Shown: positions 49,839 to 59,277 of the stretch, one piece after another | How the letters are laid out: every line of letters begins with the position of its first letter | Position numbering within the stretch: the first letter of the stretch is position 1 | NCBI RefSeq assembly: GCF_004614165.1 | Contig: NZ_SPVG01000245.1 | Location: 40,992-104,991 of the forward strand | Direction: 5' to 3' | DNA length: 64,000 nucleotides | From: Duganella callida | GTDB lineage: Bacteria > Pseudomonadota > Gammaproteobacteria > Burkholderiales > Burkholderiaceae_D | Notes under the pieces: model-generated | What the model saw: only the letters and a program-made list of their open reading frames with translations | The model's database searches: none | What the model was told of the DNA's origin: nothing | Program-made: the position numbers and the translations under genes

Positions 49839-50135
49839 TCAGAAGGCCGTGTCGTCGGGCACTTGCTTGTGGGTTTTGCGGTACGCGGCCAGTTCCGCCT
49901 TCACGTCGGCGCGGGTTTTTGACTGCGCCCGGACGTCGGTCGGGAACTGGCCATACTGTTCGCCGTCGCGTACTTCACCGCGCTGGATGGCGGCCAGGGT
50001 TTCGGCTTTCACTTCGGCGCGGGTCTTGGTCGAGACGATGGCGCCGGTGTCCGGATATGCGACGTTTTCCTGGGCCGAGGCGGCGGCGGAAGCGAACAGG
50101 GCGGCGACAGACAGGGCGATGGCGATGTTTTTCAT
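49839..50135 (-). CDS. DUF4148 exported protein, copy 1
   Basis: The 98-residue protein has a signal peptide (MKNIAIALSVAALFASAAASA) and the DUF4148 repeat (TKTRAEVKAETLAAIQRGEV, KTRADVKAELAAYRKTHKQ). The family is widespread in Burkholderiales periplasm with no proven function. It is a tandem paralogue of the next gene and has its own GGAGT ribosome site. Confidence 0.9.
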   Translation of the reverse strand: MKNIAIALSVAALFASAAASAQENVAYPDTGAIVSTKTRAEVKAETLAAIQRGEVRDGEQYGQFPTDVRAQSKTRADVKAELAAYRKTHKQVPDDTAF

Positions 50136-50190
50136 GATGGTACTCCTTAAGCTGTTTTTAAGTTTGTGCTATCTAAGCGTATGCGATGAA

Positions 50191-50487
50191 TTATTGAACC
50201 GAAACGATGTCGTCGGCCACTTCCTTGTGGGTCTTGCGATAAGCGGCCAGTTCTGCTTTCACATCGGCGCGGGTTTTGGCGACGGGCGCAGCCTGGACCG
50301 GAGCGCCATATTGTTCGCCGTCGCGCACTTCACCGCGCTGGATGGCGGCCAGCGTTTCGGCTTTGACTTCGGCGCGGGTTTTGGTGGAGACGAAACCGGT
50401 ATAGCCCGTGTAATCGGTTTCCTGCGCGGAGACGGCGGCGGAAGCGAACAGGGTGGCAACGGACAGAGCGATGGCGATGGTTTTCAT
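50191..50487 (-). CDS. DUF4148 exported protein, copy 2
   Basis: This 98-residue protein shares the signal peptide, the STKTRAEVKAETLAAIQRGE block and the KTRADVKAELAAYRKTHK block with the neighbouring copy, differing in the central linker. The pair is a recent tandem duplication. It likely leads a two-gene unit with the copy at 49839, but the 55-base gap contains a ribosome site and could hold a promoter. Confidence 0.9.
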   Translation of the reverse strand: MKTIAIALSVATLFASAAVSAQETDYTGYTGFVSTKTRAEVKAETLAAIQRGEVRDGEQYGAPVQAAPVAKTRADVKAELAAYRKTHKEVADDIVSVQ

Positions 50488-50647
50488 GATCTTCTCCTGG
50501 TGAGTGGCTGGGCGTTGTTGCCCGATGTGTGAATATTACAGCGCGTCCGATTAAATCGGAAGAGAATTTTATCAATGGTGATGATAGGCAAAATTTATCG
50601 GCTTGAAGTGGCGCTATAATGGCGCTCTTACCGATAAGAGGCTGTCA

Positions 50648-51208
50648 GTGGCAAAGCTCTATTTCCGATACTCTGCGATGAACGCAGGCAAATCCACCGC
50701 CATGCTGCAAGTGGCGCACAACTATGAAGAGCAGGGCCAGCGAGTGCGCCTGTTCACCGCGGCGATCGACAATCGCTATGGCGTCGGCAAGGTGACTTCG
50801 CGCCTGGGACCGCAGCGCGAGACCGAGGTGTTCGACGCGCAGACCAATTTCCTCGACAAGATCGATACCAAGGTCGCCTGCCTGCTGATCGACGAGGCGC
50901 AATTCCTGTCGCGCGAGCAGGTCCGCCAGCTGCACCAGCTGGCGCAGGTGCGCGGCATTCCGGTGATCACCTACGGCCTGCGTTCCGACTTCCTGGGCGA
51001 ACCGTTTCCCGGCTCGGCCTACCTGCTGGCGCTGGCCGACGACATCGAGGAAATCAAGAACATCTGCAGCTGCGGCAAGAAGGCGACCATGAACATCCGT
51101 GTCGATGCCGATGGCAAGCGCATCAAGGAAGGTGAGCAGATCAGCATCGGCGGCAACGAAAGCTACCGTCAGGCCTGCGGCCGCTGCTTCTATTCCGACA
51201 CGCACTAA
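50648..51208 (+). CDS. tdk: Thymidine kinase
   Basis: GTG 50648, behind AAGAGG, gives 186 residues. The type II thymidine kinase pattern is clear: P-loop YSAMNAGKSTAML, CLLIDEAQFLSREQV, GIPVITYGLRSDFLGEPFPGS, a zinc ribbon (CSCGKKA...CGRC) and the ISIGGNESYRQAC lasso. It phosphorylates thymidine for salvage. Three bases separate it from the GTG of the helicase gene, so the two are coupled. Confidence 0.95.
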   Translation: MAKLYFRYSAMNAGKSTAMLQVAHNYEEQGQRVRLFTAAIDNRYGVGKVTSRLGPQRETEVFDAQTNFLDKIDTKVACLLIDEAQFLSREQVRQLHQLAQVRGIPVITYGLRSDFLGEPFPGSAYLLALADDIEEIKNICSCGKKATMNIRVDADGKRIKEGEQISIGGNESYRQACGRCFYSDTH

Positions 51209-51211
51209 GCC

Positions 51212-54200
51212 GTGGCCGCCCACGCCAACACGCTGCGCTACTGGCTGGACGTCGATGCGCTGACGTATCCGGACATTCCCAGCCCGCGCAAGCGCCGCCA
51301 CTACACGCTGCGCTACAGCGACCCGCTGCCGTGGCAGAAGACCGGGCAGCCGCTGGTGCAGGACCACAAATACTTCGTGTATTTCGCGCTGGTGCAGAAG
51401 CAGGTGCTGGAAACGGAGCTGTTCGAATTGTTCCGCACCAGCGCGCAGCCCGATCCGGGCGGTAATCACCAGCGCAAGAGGACCGGCAAGACGTTTTTGT
51501 GCGCGATGGAAGTCGGCGCCGACGGCCGTCCCGCCATCGCCACCCTGCAGCTGGCGGCCTTTTCCGCCGCCTTCGCCAGCAAGAAGTTCGGGCGCCCGGT
51601 CAGCGCGCCACTGGTATTGCAGGCGCTGAAGGAGAAGATCGCCAACGTCCAATCCGATACCGGGTCCGGCGTGGCCGACGGTGCCTGGTTCCAGCAGGTG
51701 ATCGAATTCCTGGTCGGCGAACTAGCTTGGCAGCCGCGCGAGCTGATGGCGACCGAGCAGATCTGCATCCACCGCGTGCCGCTGGTGAGCGCCAAGGGCA
51801 AGCCGCTGCGCAAGCCGCCGGAAATGGACCCGATCAATTCCTTCTACGTCGACGACCTGCAGCGCATCAGCGATGGGATGGCGGGCAGTGGCGCCTGCGC
51901 GTCGCAGGTGCAGGCATATCTCGATGGCGCCGGTGGCGGGCAAGATCGCATCGATGTCACGCAACCGCCGGTGGTGGATGCGTTGCTGCGGGCCGATCAT
52001 TTTCCGCCCGGCCGCTGGCCCAGCAAATTCCCGCTGTTCCTGATGCAGCAGGTGGCGGTCAATACGGCGCTGCGCACGCTGGCCGATGGCGGTATCTTCT
52101 CGGTGAACGGCCCGCCCGGCACCGGCAAGACCACCTTGCTGATGGACGTGATTGCGGCGCGCATCGTGCAGCGCGCCGAGGTGCTGGCGCGTTACGACGT
52201 GCCGGAGCAGGCATTCGGCAAATCCCCGGTCACCATCACTTATCCGCCCAACAAGGGCGGCAAGATTTACACGGGCCCCAGCTATTTTCTCGATGAAGCG
52301 CTGCTCGACGCCGGCATCGTGGTCGCCAGCGCGAACAACAAGGCGGTGGAAAACATCACCCGCGACCTGCCCAACATGGACAAGGTCTGGCCGCAGCCGC
52401 TGCAGCTGGACGGCCAGGACTTCGACTATTTTGCCGCCACCGCGCAGGCCGTGTTGGGCGGCAAGACCTCACGGGGCGATAACGGCGACGAGCCGGCGCC
52501 GGATGACGACGAGGCTGCGCCGGCCGGCGGTGACGATGATGGCCTGCGTTGCTGGGGCTTGATTTCCGCGCCGCTGGGCAAGAAGAGCAACCGTGGCCAC
52601 GTGGCCGACCAGCTTGGCGTTTTCGCCGACAACGGCATCGAGAACATGCTGGACCAGTTGCCGACCGAGCGCCTGGACTGGAGCCGCGCGCGCGCCCGCT
52701 TCGCCGACGCCATCGCGCGCGTGACGGCGATACAGGAGCGCGTCGCCGCCTTCGACGCGGCGCTGCCGGCCTGCCAGTCGGCCCGGCAAGCGTTGGCGGT
52801 GGCGCGGGCGGCACTGGAAACGGCCGCCGGGCAGCGCGGACAATGCCAGGCGGCGCTGGAGCAGCTGGATGCCGATGCCGCGCGGCTGGACAGCGATTTG
52901 CAGGTCAACCTGTCCGAGCGCAACCAACTGGCCCGTGACTGGCCGTGGTGGCGGTTGTTGCTGGCCTATCTGTTCAACCGCGGCGCGCACGCCGAAGCGG
53001 GGCGCCAGCGCGCGGAGCTGGCCAGCGACTATCTGCAGTTGCGCGCAACGCGTGCCGCCAACAAGCGCACGCAGTCGGAGCGGCAGGCGGAACTGGCAAC
53101 GCTGCAGCGCGCGGAGCAGGATGCGGCCGCGCTGGCGGCACGGCTGGAGCGTGAAGCGGCCGCGCTGGAAGCGCAGCTGGCGCGCCTGCGCGCCGAGCTG
53201 GGACCGGCCGCATTCGACCCGGCCGAATTCGCCGCGCTGCCGGCGGACCAACAACAAAAGGCGCTGCCGCGCACCAACGATGCTTTGCAGCGCGCCCGCG
53301 CCGAGGTGTTCATCGCCGGGCTGGCGCTGCACCAGGCGTTCATCAAGGCGGCGGGCAAGCCGTTCGCCACCAGTTTCAGGCTGGCGCTGGCCATGCTGTC
53401 CGGCGAGGCGCACGTCCAGCAGCATCTGCCGCTGATCGCGCGCCACCTGTGGGCCACGTTCTTCCTGGTGGTGCCGGTGGTGTCCAGCACCTTTGCCTCG
53501 GTGGCGCGCTGCTTCCGCGATCTGGGCGAGGGTGAGATCGGTCTGCTGCTGATCGACGAGGCTGGACAAGCCGTGCCGTCCCATGCGCTGGGCGCCATCT
53601 GGCGCGCGCGGCGGGCGCTGGTCGTCGGCGATCCGCTGCAGGTGGAGCCGGTGATCAATATGGACCGCAAGCTGGATTACGAAATCCTGAAGTTCCACCA
53701 GGCGTCCGAGGCGCATCAGCTGACAAGCTATTCGGCGCAGCATCTGGCCGACCGCGCCAACCGGTACGGCGCGCAGGTGCGCCAGTACGACGGTTCGGAA
53801 CTGTGGGTCGGCTCGCCGCTGCGCGTGCACCGCCGTTGCGTCGATCCGATGTTCAGCGTCTCCAACGCTATCGCCTACAACAACAAGATGGTGTTCGGCC
53901 CCGATCCGCGCGACGAGGAACAGGCTTCGCTGGCGCGGCCGCTGCTCGGGCCTTCGCGTTGGATCGATGTCACGGCCGGCGAATTCGAGGAGCACTTCAA
54001 TCCGGAAGAGGGCCGCAAGGCGCTCGACATCGTGATCGCCTACGCGCAGCAGGGCTGGTGCGACGCCAAGGATGAATTGCCGGAGCTGTATCTGATATCG
54101 CCGTTCAAATCGGTGGCCGAGGAAATGCAGGCGCTGTTGCGCGAGCACGTCGAACGCTGGGCCGACGGCGTGGAGGACGAGACGGTCGACGACTGGCTGA

Positions 54201-54427
54201 AATCCCACGTCGGCACGGTGCACACCTTCCAGGGCAAGGAGAGCGAGTCGGTGGTCTTCATCCTGGGCGGCAAAACGCCGGGTGCGCGTTCCTGGGCGGC
54301 GACCACGCCCAACATCGTCAACGTCGCGGTGACCCGCGCCAAGCGGCGGCTGTACGTGATCGGCAACCGCCAGGCCTGGAGCGACACCACGTTCGGCGCC
54401 AGGCTGGCGCAGGCGGTACCGGGCTGA
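51212..54427 (+). CDS. Large SF1 (Upf1-like) helicase
   Basis: The 1071-residue protein starts with GTG three bases after tdk. A helicase core is split by insertions: Walker A GPPGTGKTT at about 300-308, ASANNKAVENITRDLP (motif Ia region), LLLIDEAGQAVPSHALG near 780 (motif II), VGDPLQVEPV (motif III), VGTVHTFQGKESESVVF (motif V) and VAVTRAKRRLYVIGN (motif VI). A long coiled coil lies between about 500 and 680. The first 290 residues have no recognised domain. Substrate, DNA or RNA, cannot be told; coupling to a nucleotide-salvage gene is odd. Confidence 0.85.
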   Translation: MAAHANTLRYWLDVDALTYPDIPSPRKRRHYTLRYSDPLPWQKTGQPLVQDHKYFVYFALVQKQVLETELFELFRTSAQPDPGGNHQRKRTGKTFLCAMEVGADGRPAIATLQLAAFSAAFASKKFGRPVSAPLVLQALKEKIANVQSDTGSGVADGAWFQQVIEFLVGELAWQPRELMATEQICIHRVPLVSAKGKPLRKPPEMDPINSFYVDDLQRISDGMAGSGACASQVQAYLDGAGGGQDRIDVTQPPVVDALLRADHFPPGRWPSKFPLFLMQQVAVNTALRTLADGGIFSVNGPPGTGKTTLLMDVIAARIVQRAEVLARYDVPEQAFGKSPVTITYPPNKGGKIYTGPSYFLDEALLDAGIVVASANNKAVENITRDLPNMDKVWPQPLQLDGQDFDYFAATAQAVLGGKTSRGDNGDEPAPDDDEAAPAGGDDDGLRCWGLISAPLGKKSNRGHVADQLGVFADNGIENMLDQLPTERLDWSRARARFADAIARVTAIQERVAAFDAALPACQSARQALAVARAALETAAGQRGQCQAALEQLDADAARLDSDLQVNLSERNQLARDWPWWRLLLAYLFNRGAHAEAGRQRAELASDYLQLRATRAANKRTQSERQAELATLQRAEQDAAALAARLEREAAALEAQLARLRAELGPAAFDPAEFAALPADQQQKALPRTNDALQRARAEVFIAGLALHQAFIKAAGKPFATSFRLALAMLSGEAHVQQHLPLIARHLWATFFLVVPVVSSTFASVARCFRDLGEGEIGLLLIDEAGQAVPSHALGAIWRARRALVVGDPLQVEPVINMDRKLDYEILKFHQASEAHQLTSYSAQHLADRANRYGAQVRQYDGSELWVGSPLRVHRRCVDPMFSVSNAIAYNNKMVFGPDPRDEEQASLARPLLGPSRWIDVTAGEFEEHFNPEEGRKALDIVIAYAQQGWCDAKDELPELYLISPFKSVAEEMQALLREHVERWADGVEDETVDDWLKSHVGTVHTFQGKESESVVFILGGKTPGARSWAATTPNIVNVAVTRAKRRLYVIGNRQAWSDTTFGARLAQAVPG

Positions 54428-54475
54428 CCACAGCAAATGGTGGACGCTGCGGCGACAGTGCGGTAGGCTGGCGTC

Positions 54476-55399
54476 ATGTCCCTCTCCATTGCCGACCTGC
54501 CGCCGCTGGATAACCGCCGCGTCAAGACCAGCACCGACGACGTGCTGGTCGACCGCGTCGTTGCCGGCGACATCCTGGTGATCGCGTTCGGCTTCGTTTC
54601 GTGGGAAACGCGGCCGGACTTCGATTTTTATGGCCGCCTGAAGAAGCTGGAACAGCTCAGCGGCCGGCATATCAACAAGATTCTGGTACGCGATTCGGGC
54701 AACAGCTGGTATCACCGCCGGGTCGATGGGCTGGGCGCTCATCCCGATGAAACGGCGGCCAGCCTGCGCGCGCTGATCGATGCGATCCGGCCCGCCAAAG
54801 TGATCACCATCGGCCAGTCGATGGGCGCCTACGCGGCGCTGATGTATGGCCTGCTGCTGGAGGCGGACCAGGTGCTGGCTTTCGGGCCGCTGTCCTTCCT
54901 CGATCCGGCGCAGGCCTTGCTGTATCACGAGCGCCGCTGGCTGTCGGTGATACGCGACCTGGCCGCGAAGCCGCCGCCATCGCGCTATTACGACCTGCAG
55001 GCGCTGGGGCTTTCCCGCGCCGGCGCGCTGCCGGATATCCACCTCCTGTTCGGCACCAAGCCGGATGCCGACAATACGAAGGAAGCCGTCAACCTCGATG
55101 CCATGCACGCGCACCGGCTGGCGCTGATGGGCAACTGCACGCTGTATCCTTACCCATATTCGGGCCACACGGTGGTGCAGCACCTGATCGACACCCGGCG
55201 CATCAACGCGCTGCTGGCCCGTATCATCATGGGCGTCGAGCTGGCCGAAGAGGAGCGGGTGGTGACGCCGGACTGGCACGGCTGGATCGCCGACAACCTG
55301 CGACTGGGCGGCGCGCCGGACGAATTAATCGCGATCCTCGAGCACCACGGTTTTTCGCACGCCAGCAGCTTCGCCGCCGTCACTGCAGCGGCGCGGTAG
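54476..55399 (+). CDS. Alpha/beta-hydrolase-like protein
   Basis: The 307-residue product has a nucleophile elbow GQSMGAYAA near residues 113-121, a ILVIAFGF strand, and a late His in YPYSGHTVVQHL, giving a plausible Ser-His pair. Segment DSGNSWYHRRVDGLG is also seen in two-domain capsule/glycan-related hydrolases. Substrate unknown. It follows the helicase by 48 bases on the same strand. Its 3' end overlaps the convergent kinase gene by 20 bases. Confidence 0.7.
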   Translation: MSLSIADLPPLDNRRVKTSTDDVLVDRVVAGDILVIAFGFVSWETRPDFDFYGRLKKLEQLSGRHINKILVRDSGNSWYHRRVDGLGAHPDETAASLRALIDAIRPAKVITIGQSMGAYAALMYGLLLEADQVLAFGPLSFLDPAQALLYHERRWLSVIRDLAAKPPPSRYYDLQALGLSRAGALPDIHLLFGTKPDADNTKEAVNLDAMHAHRLALMGNCTLYPYPYSGHTVVQHLIDTRRINALLARIIMGVELAEEERVVTPDWHGWIADNLRLGGAPDELIAILEHHGFSHASSFAAVTAAAR

Positions 55400-57578
55400 C
55401 ACGCTGCAGGTCGGGCAGGCTGGCCGGCTTGGTCAGGTGCATGTCGAAGCGGGCGGCGTAGGCGCGGGCGACATCGTCCTTCTGGCCGTAGCCGGTCAGG
55501 GCCACCAGCCGCAGCGGCGCCGCGCCGGCCAGTTCGCGCATGGCGGCGGCCAGCGCGTAGCCGTCCAGGTCCGGCAGGCCGATGTCGAGGATGGCCACCT
55601 GCGGCAGGCGCTGGCGCGCGGCCAGCAAGGCGTCGGCGGCGCTGTGGGCGACGCGTACCTCGTGGCCCAGCAGCTCCAGCAGCGCGGCACCGGCGATGGC
55701 GGCGTCGACGTTGTCGTCGACCAGCAGGATCTGCAGGCCGGACGTGTCCACCGCCGCCGCGGCCGGGGCGGTGGCGCTCGGCGCGGCACACAGCGGCAGC
55801 ACTACTTCGAACTGGCTGCCCGCGCCCGCGCCGTCACTGCGCGCCGTCACCTGGCCGCCGTGCAGTTCAACGATCTTGCGGACGATGGCCAGGCCCAGTC
55901 CCAGCCCGCCGGTGCGGCGCGCCAGCGATTGCGGCGCCTGTTGGAACGGCTCGAACACGCGCGTCATCAGTTCTTCGCTCATGCCGATGCCATTGTCGCT
56001 GACCAGCAGCCGCGCGTGCGTTTCGTCCGCGCCCAGCGTGACCTGGGTGGCGCTGCTGCCGAAGCGCGCGGCGTTGGACAGCAGGTTGTTCAGCACCTGG
56101 GTCAGGCGGCTGTCGTCGCCATGCACCCAGACGGCGACCGGCGCTGTCAGGCGCAGGCCCGGTCCCGGCGCCGCCGCCACCGCGTGCCGCACCACCTCGG
56201 CAAGGTTGATCGGCCGCGCATCCAGCTGCAGCTTGCCCGAGGTGATGCGCGAGACGTCCAGGAGATCATCCACCAGGCGCCGCAGATGGCTGACCTGGCG
56301 CCGCATCACGGCGCGCTCCTTGCGGCTGGTCGGCTCGTCGCGGAAGTCCAGCAGGTCGAGCGAGGTGACGATGGGGCTCAGCGGATTGCGCAGCTCGTGG
56401 CCCAGCACCGCCAGGAATTCATCCTTGGCGCGGCCGGCCTGGCGCGCTTCGGCCAGCGCGGCCTGGTGGCTGGCCAGCGCCCGGTTCAGCGAATCGAGCA
56501 GCTGCGCGCGTTCGCGTTCCTGCGCGGTGCGCTGGCCTTCGGCGAGTTCCAGCGCATGGCTGATCATGTCGATTTCCGTGATCGGCGACGGCGCCAGCGC
56601 CAGCGGCGCGCCCGAGCCCAGCGCGGCGGCGTTCTGCTGCAGCGCGCGGACCGTGGTCAGCAGCCGGTTGGCCAGCAGCGAGGCCAGGCCCATGCAGCCC
56701 AGCAGCGACAGCACGATGCCGGCGCCGAATACGCCCATGCGTTCGAGCGCGGCGCCATGCAGCTGCGCGGCCGGACGGCCGACGACGATCGCCCAGCCGT
56801 AGCGCGACAGCGTGGTGTACGCGGTGGCGGTCTCCTTGCCTTCGGTGGTGATGGCGGTGCCGAAGCCTTCCGGACCGGCCGCCCGCATCAGCGCCAGCAG
56901 GGAAGGGCTGGGCGGTGCGCCGACCAGGCCGGCCTGGTTTTTGGAGCGCGCGACCACCGAGCGCGCGCCATCGCGCACCGCGATCACGGCGTCGAACGGC
57001 ACTTTCTGGCGCTCGATCAACCGCAGCATGCGGTCCGGCGCGATCACGGCGCTCAGCACATAAACCTTGTCCCTGGCGTCACGCACCGGGATGCGCACCG
57101 GAAAGGCGGGGCGGCCGCCCGGCCCGCGCGTGATATGGCCGGCGACCGGCTGGCGTGTGCTCAGCACCTGGCGCAGGCTGGCGGGATCGACCGGCGGCGG
57201 CGGCGGCGCGCCGTATGCGTCCATGGTGCGCAACAGCACCCGGCCGCCGGCGTCGGTGAGGATGATACCCAGCCAGTCGGGCTGGGTCTGGACCGCCGTG
57301 CGCGCCACCTGGTGGAAGGCGCGCAGGTCGTTTTGCTGGAAAGCCGGCGTGGTGCCAAGCGTCACCAGCATGGAAACCGCGTTGTCGAGCTCGGCGTCGG
57401 TGGCGCTGGACAAGGCGCGCGCCAGGTCCAGCATCCAGCGTTCCTGTTCGCGCTCGCGGTACTGACCGGCGGTGTGGATGCTCCACGCACCAAGGATGGC
57501 CAGCGGCAGCAGTCCGATCGCGGTCAGCATGATCAGGAGATACCGCAGGGAAAACTGGAGCCGTGGCCGAGGAGGCAT
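55380..57578 (-). CDS. Hybrid sensor histidine kinase
   Basis: ATG 57578 (MPPRPRLQFSLRYLLIM) gives 732 residues; the upstream extension is unlikely. Two membrane spans (about 12-32 and 285-310) bracket a periplasmic Cache-type sensor with a PPPPP loop. A linker coiled coil leads to HisKA with the phosphoacceptor His in VLGHELRNPLSP. The HATPase domain follows (NLLSNAARFG, VSDNGIGMSEELMTRVFEPF, GGLGLGLAIVRKI), then a receiver (ILLVDDNVDAA, AILDIGLPDLDG with the phosphorylated Asp, LTGYG, LTKP). There is no partner regulator next door, so output must go through a distant phosphotransfer partner. Confidence 0.9.
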   Translation of the reverse strand: MPPRPRLQFSLRYLLIMLTAIGLLPLAILGAWSIHTAGQYREREQERWMLDLARALSSATDAELDNAVSMLVTLGTTPAFQQNDLRAFHQVARTAVQTQPDWLGIILTDAGGRVLLRTMDAYGAPPPPPVDPASLRQVLSTRQPVAGHITRGPGGRPAFPVRIPVRDARDKVYVLSAVIAPDRMLRLIERQKVPFDAVIAVRDGARSVVARSKNQAGLVGAPPSPSLLALMRAAGPEGFGTAITTEGKETATAYTTLSRYGWAIVVGRPAAQLHGAALERMGVFGAGIVLSLLGCMGLASLLANRLLTTVRALQQNAAALGSGAPLALAPSPITEIDMISHALELAEGQRTAQERERAQLLDSLNRALASHQAALAEARQAGRAKDEFLAVLGHELRNPLSPIVTSLDLLDFRDEPTSRKERAVMRRQVSHLRRLVDDLLDVSRITSGKLQLDARPINLAEVVRHAVAAAPGPGLRLTAPVAVWVHGDDSRLTQVLNNLLSNAARFGSSATQVTLGADETHARLLVSDNGIGMSEELMTRVFEPFQQAPQSLARRTGGLGLGLAIVRKIVELHGGQVTARSDGAGAGSQFEVVLPLCAAPSATAPAAAAVDTSGLQILLVDDNVDAAIAGAALLELLGHEVRVAHSAADALLAARQRLPQVAILDIGLPDLDGYALAAAMRELAGAAPLRLVALTGYGQKDDVARAYAARFDMHLTKPASLPDLQRATAPLQ

Positions 57579-57649
57579 ATTCAGGAAACAAAAATTGGAA
57601 ACCGCCAATTTTGCCTGAAGATTGCCCCTTGTGCGGCCCGCTTGCGGAA

Positions 57650-59020
57650 TTAAGCGGCGCTGCGGTCCTGATCGATGTTGCGCATCACCGGCGTCTTGAA
57701 CTCGAAACGCTTGATCTCGCCGACCATCAGCAGGTAGCACAGGATGGTCACCAGCGCGTTGGCGCCGACGAACACCAGGGCGCCGGCGAAGGAACCGGTG
57801 GCTTCGAGGATGTAGCCGATCACGATCGGGGTGGTGATGCCGGCGGTGTTGCCGAAGGTGTTGAACAGCGCGCCGCTCATGCCGCCCGCTTCCCTGGGCG
57901 AGGTGTCCGCCACCACTGCCCAGCCCAGCGCGCCTATGCCCTTGCCGAAGAAGGCCAGCGACATCACCAGGATCACCACCCAGTCGGCCTCGACGTAGTT
58001 ACAGATGATCATGGTGGTGGACAGCAGCATGCCGCCGACGATGGGGATCTTGCGCGCCGCCGACAGCGTGCGGCCCGACTTGATCAGGCGGTCCGAAATC
58101 ACGCCGCCCAGCACGCCGCCGAGGAAGCCCGCCACCGCCGGCAGCGCGGCCACGAAGCCGGCCTTCAGGATCGTCATGTGGCGCTCCTGCACCAGGTAGA
58201 CCGGGAACCAGGTCAGGAAGAAATAGGTCAGGGTGTTGATGCAGTACTGGCCGATGTACACGCCCAGCAGCATGCGGTTGCCCAGCAGCTGGCGAATGCA
58301 GGCCCAGGTGTCGAGCTGGGTGGCGGCGACCGCCTTGTTCTTGGTTTCCAGGTCGACCAGTGCGCCGCCGGCTTCGATGTAGGCGATCTCGGCGGCGTTG
58401 GCGCGCGGGTGATCCTTGGGGCCGTAGACGGTTTTCAGCCAGATGAAGGCCATGATCACGCCCAGGCCGCCCATGACGAAGAACACGCTCTGCCAGCCGA
58501 AGCTGTGCACCAGCCAGCCCATGATGGGCGCGAACAGCACGGTGGCGAAATATTGGGCCGAGTTGAAGATGGCGGCCGCCGTGCCGCGTTCGGCGGTCGG
58601 GAACCAGGCCGAGGCGATGCGCGAGTTGCCGGGGAAGGAGGGCGCTTCCGCCGCGCCGATCAGCAGGCGCAGCGTGAACAGCACGGCCACCGCGGTGGCG
58701 CCGGTGAAAAAGCCGACGCCGCCCATGAACATGGTGAACACCGACCACAGGAAGATGCTGAAGAAATAGGTGATCTTGGAGCCGAAGCGGTCGAGCAGCC
58801 AGCCGCCCGGCAATTGCGCCAGCACGTAGGACCAGGCAAAGGCCGAGAAGACGAAGCCCATTTGTACCGGAGACAGGCCCAGCATCTTTTTGAGTTCGGG
58901 GCCGGCGATCGCGATGGTGGCGCGATCGGCATAGTTAATGGTGGTGACGGCAAACAGGATTGCCAGGATCAGCCAGCGGACACGCGTGGCGCCGCTTGCG
59001 GGTGGTGCTTGGGTAGTCAT
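57650..59020 (-). CDS. MFS transporter, sugar-acid (glucarate/galactonate/hexuronate) type
   Basis: The 456-residue protein has about 12 membrane segments and the anion:cation symporter signature (TTINYADRATIAIAGPELKKML, YVLAQLPGGWLLDRFG, GAAEAPSFPGNSRIASAWFPTAERG). GudP, DgoT and ExuT share these. It imports a sugar acid with protons. The C-terminus is cytoplasmic. An inverted repeat upstream (59062-59086) may bind its regulator. Confidence 0.88.
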   Translation of the reverse strand: MTTQAPPASGATRVRWLILAILFAVTTINYADRATIAIAGPELKKMLGLSPVQMGFVFSAFAWSYVLAQLPGGWLLDRFGSKITYFFSIFLWSVFTMFMGGVGFFTGATAVAVLFTLRLLIGAAEAPSFPGNSRIASAWFPTAERGTAAAIFNSAQYFATVLFAPIMGWLVHSFGWQSVFFVMGGLGVIMAFIWLKTVYGPKDHPRANAAEIAYIEAGGALVDLETKNKAVAATQLDTWACIRQLLGNRMLLGVYIGQYCINTLTYFFLTWFPVYLVQERHMTILKAGFVAALPAVAGFLGGVLGGVISDRLIKSGRTLSAARKIPIVGGMLLSTTMIICNYVEADWVVILVMSLAFFGKGIGALGWAVVADTSPREAGGMSGALFNTFGNTAGITTPIVIGYILEATGSFAGALVFVGANALVTILCYLLMVGEIKRFEFKTPVMRNIDQDRSAA

Positions 59021-59061
59021 ACAGTCTCCTAACTATTGGTCCGCCGATCATATCCAGATAT

Positions 59062-59086
59062 CAGACATCATACAACTGCATGTCTG
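59062..59086. promoter_or_regulatory. Inverted repeat, candidate operator of the MFS gene
   Basis: CAGACAT (59062-59068) and ATGTCTG (59080-59086) are exact reverse complements separated by 11 bases, and each is flanked by ATATC/GATAT. The site lies 42-66 bases upstream of the transporter start and 190 bases from icd, so it probably controls the transporter. Confidence 0.5.
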
Positions 59087-59277
59087 CAGATATTTCATGA
59101 GTAAACGTTTAACTGGCTGATTCTTAAGCAGATGACCGGGTGACGCCCTGGTCGTAGTTGTCAGACAACCAGATGTTTTTTATACACTATGGCATCGTTT
59201 GCACAAACACCGGTGCAACAGTTTAAAATAACGGGCGGTATTAACTTTAAGCACCGATCGTTTACGAGGGAATGAAC

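Noticed and set aside
52469-55279. Reverse 936-residue frame opposite the helicase and hydrolase genes
   Set aside because: It spans two real forward genes, is Arg/Gln/His-rich and has no family features.
55437-57653. Forward 738-residue frame opposite the histidine kinase
   Set aside because: Antisense shadow of a clear kinase; composition is unnatural.
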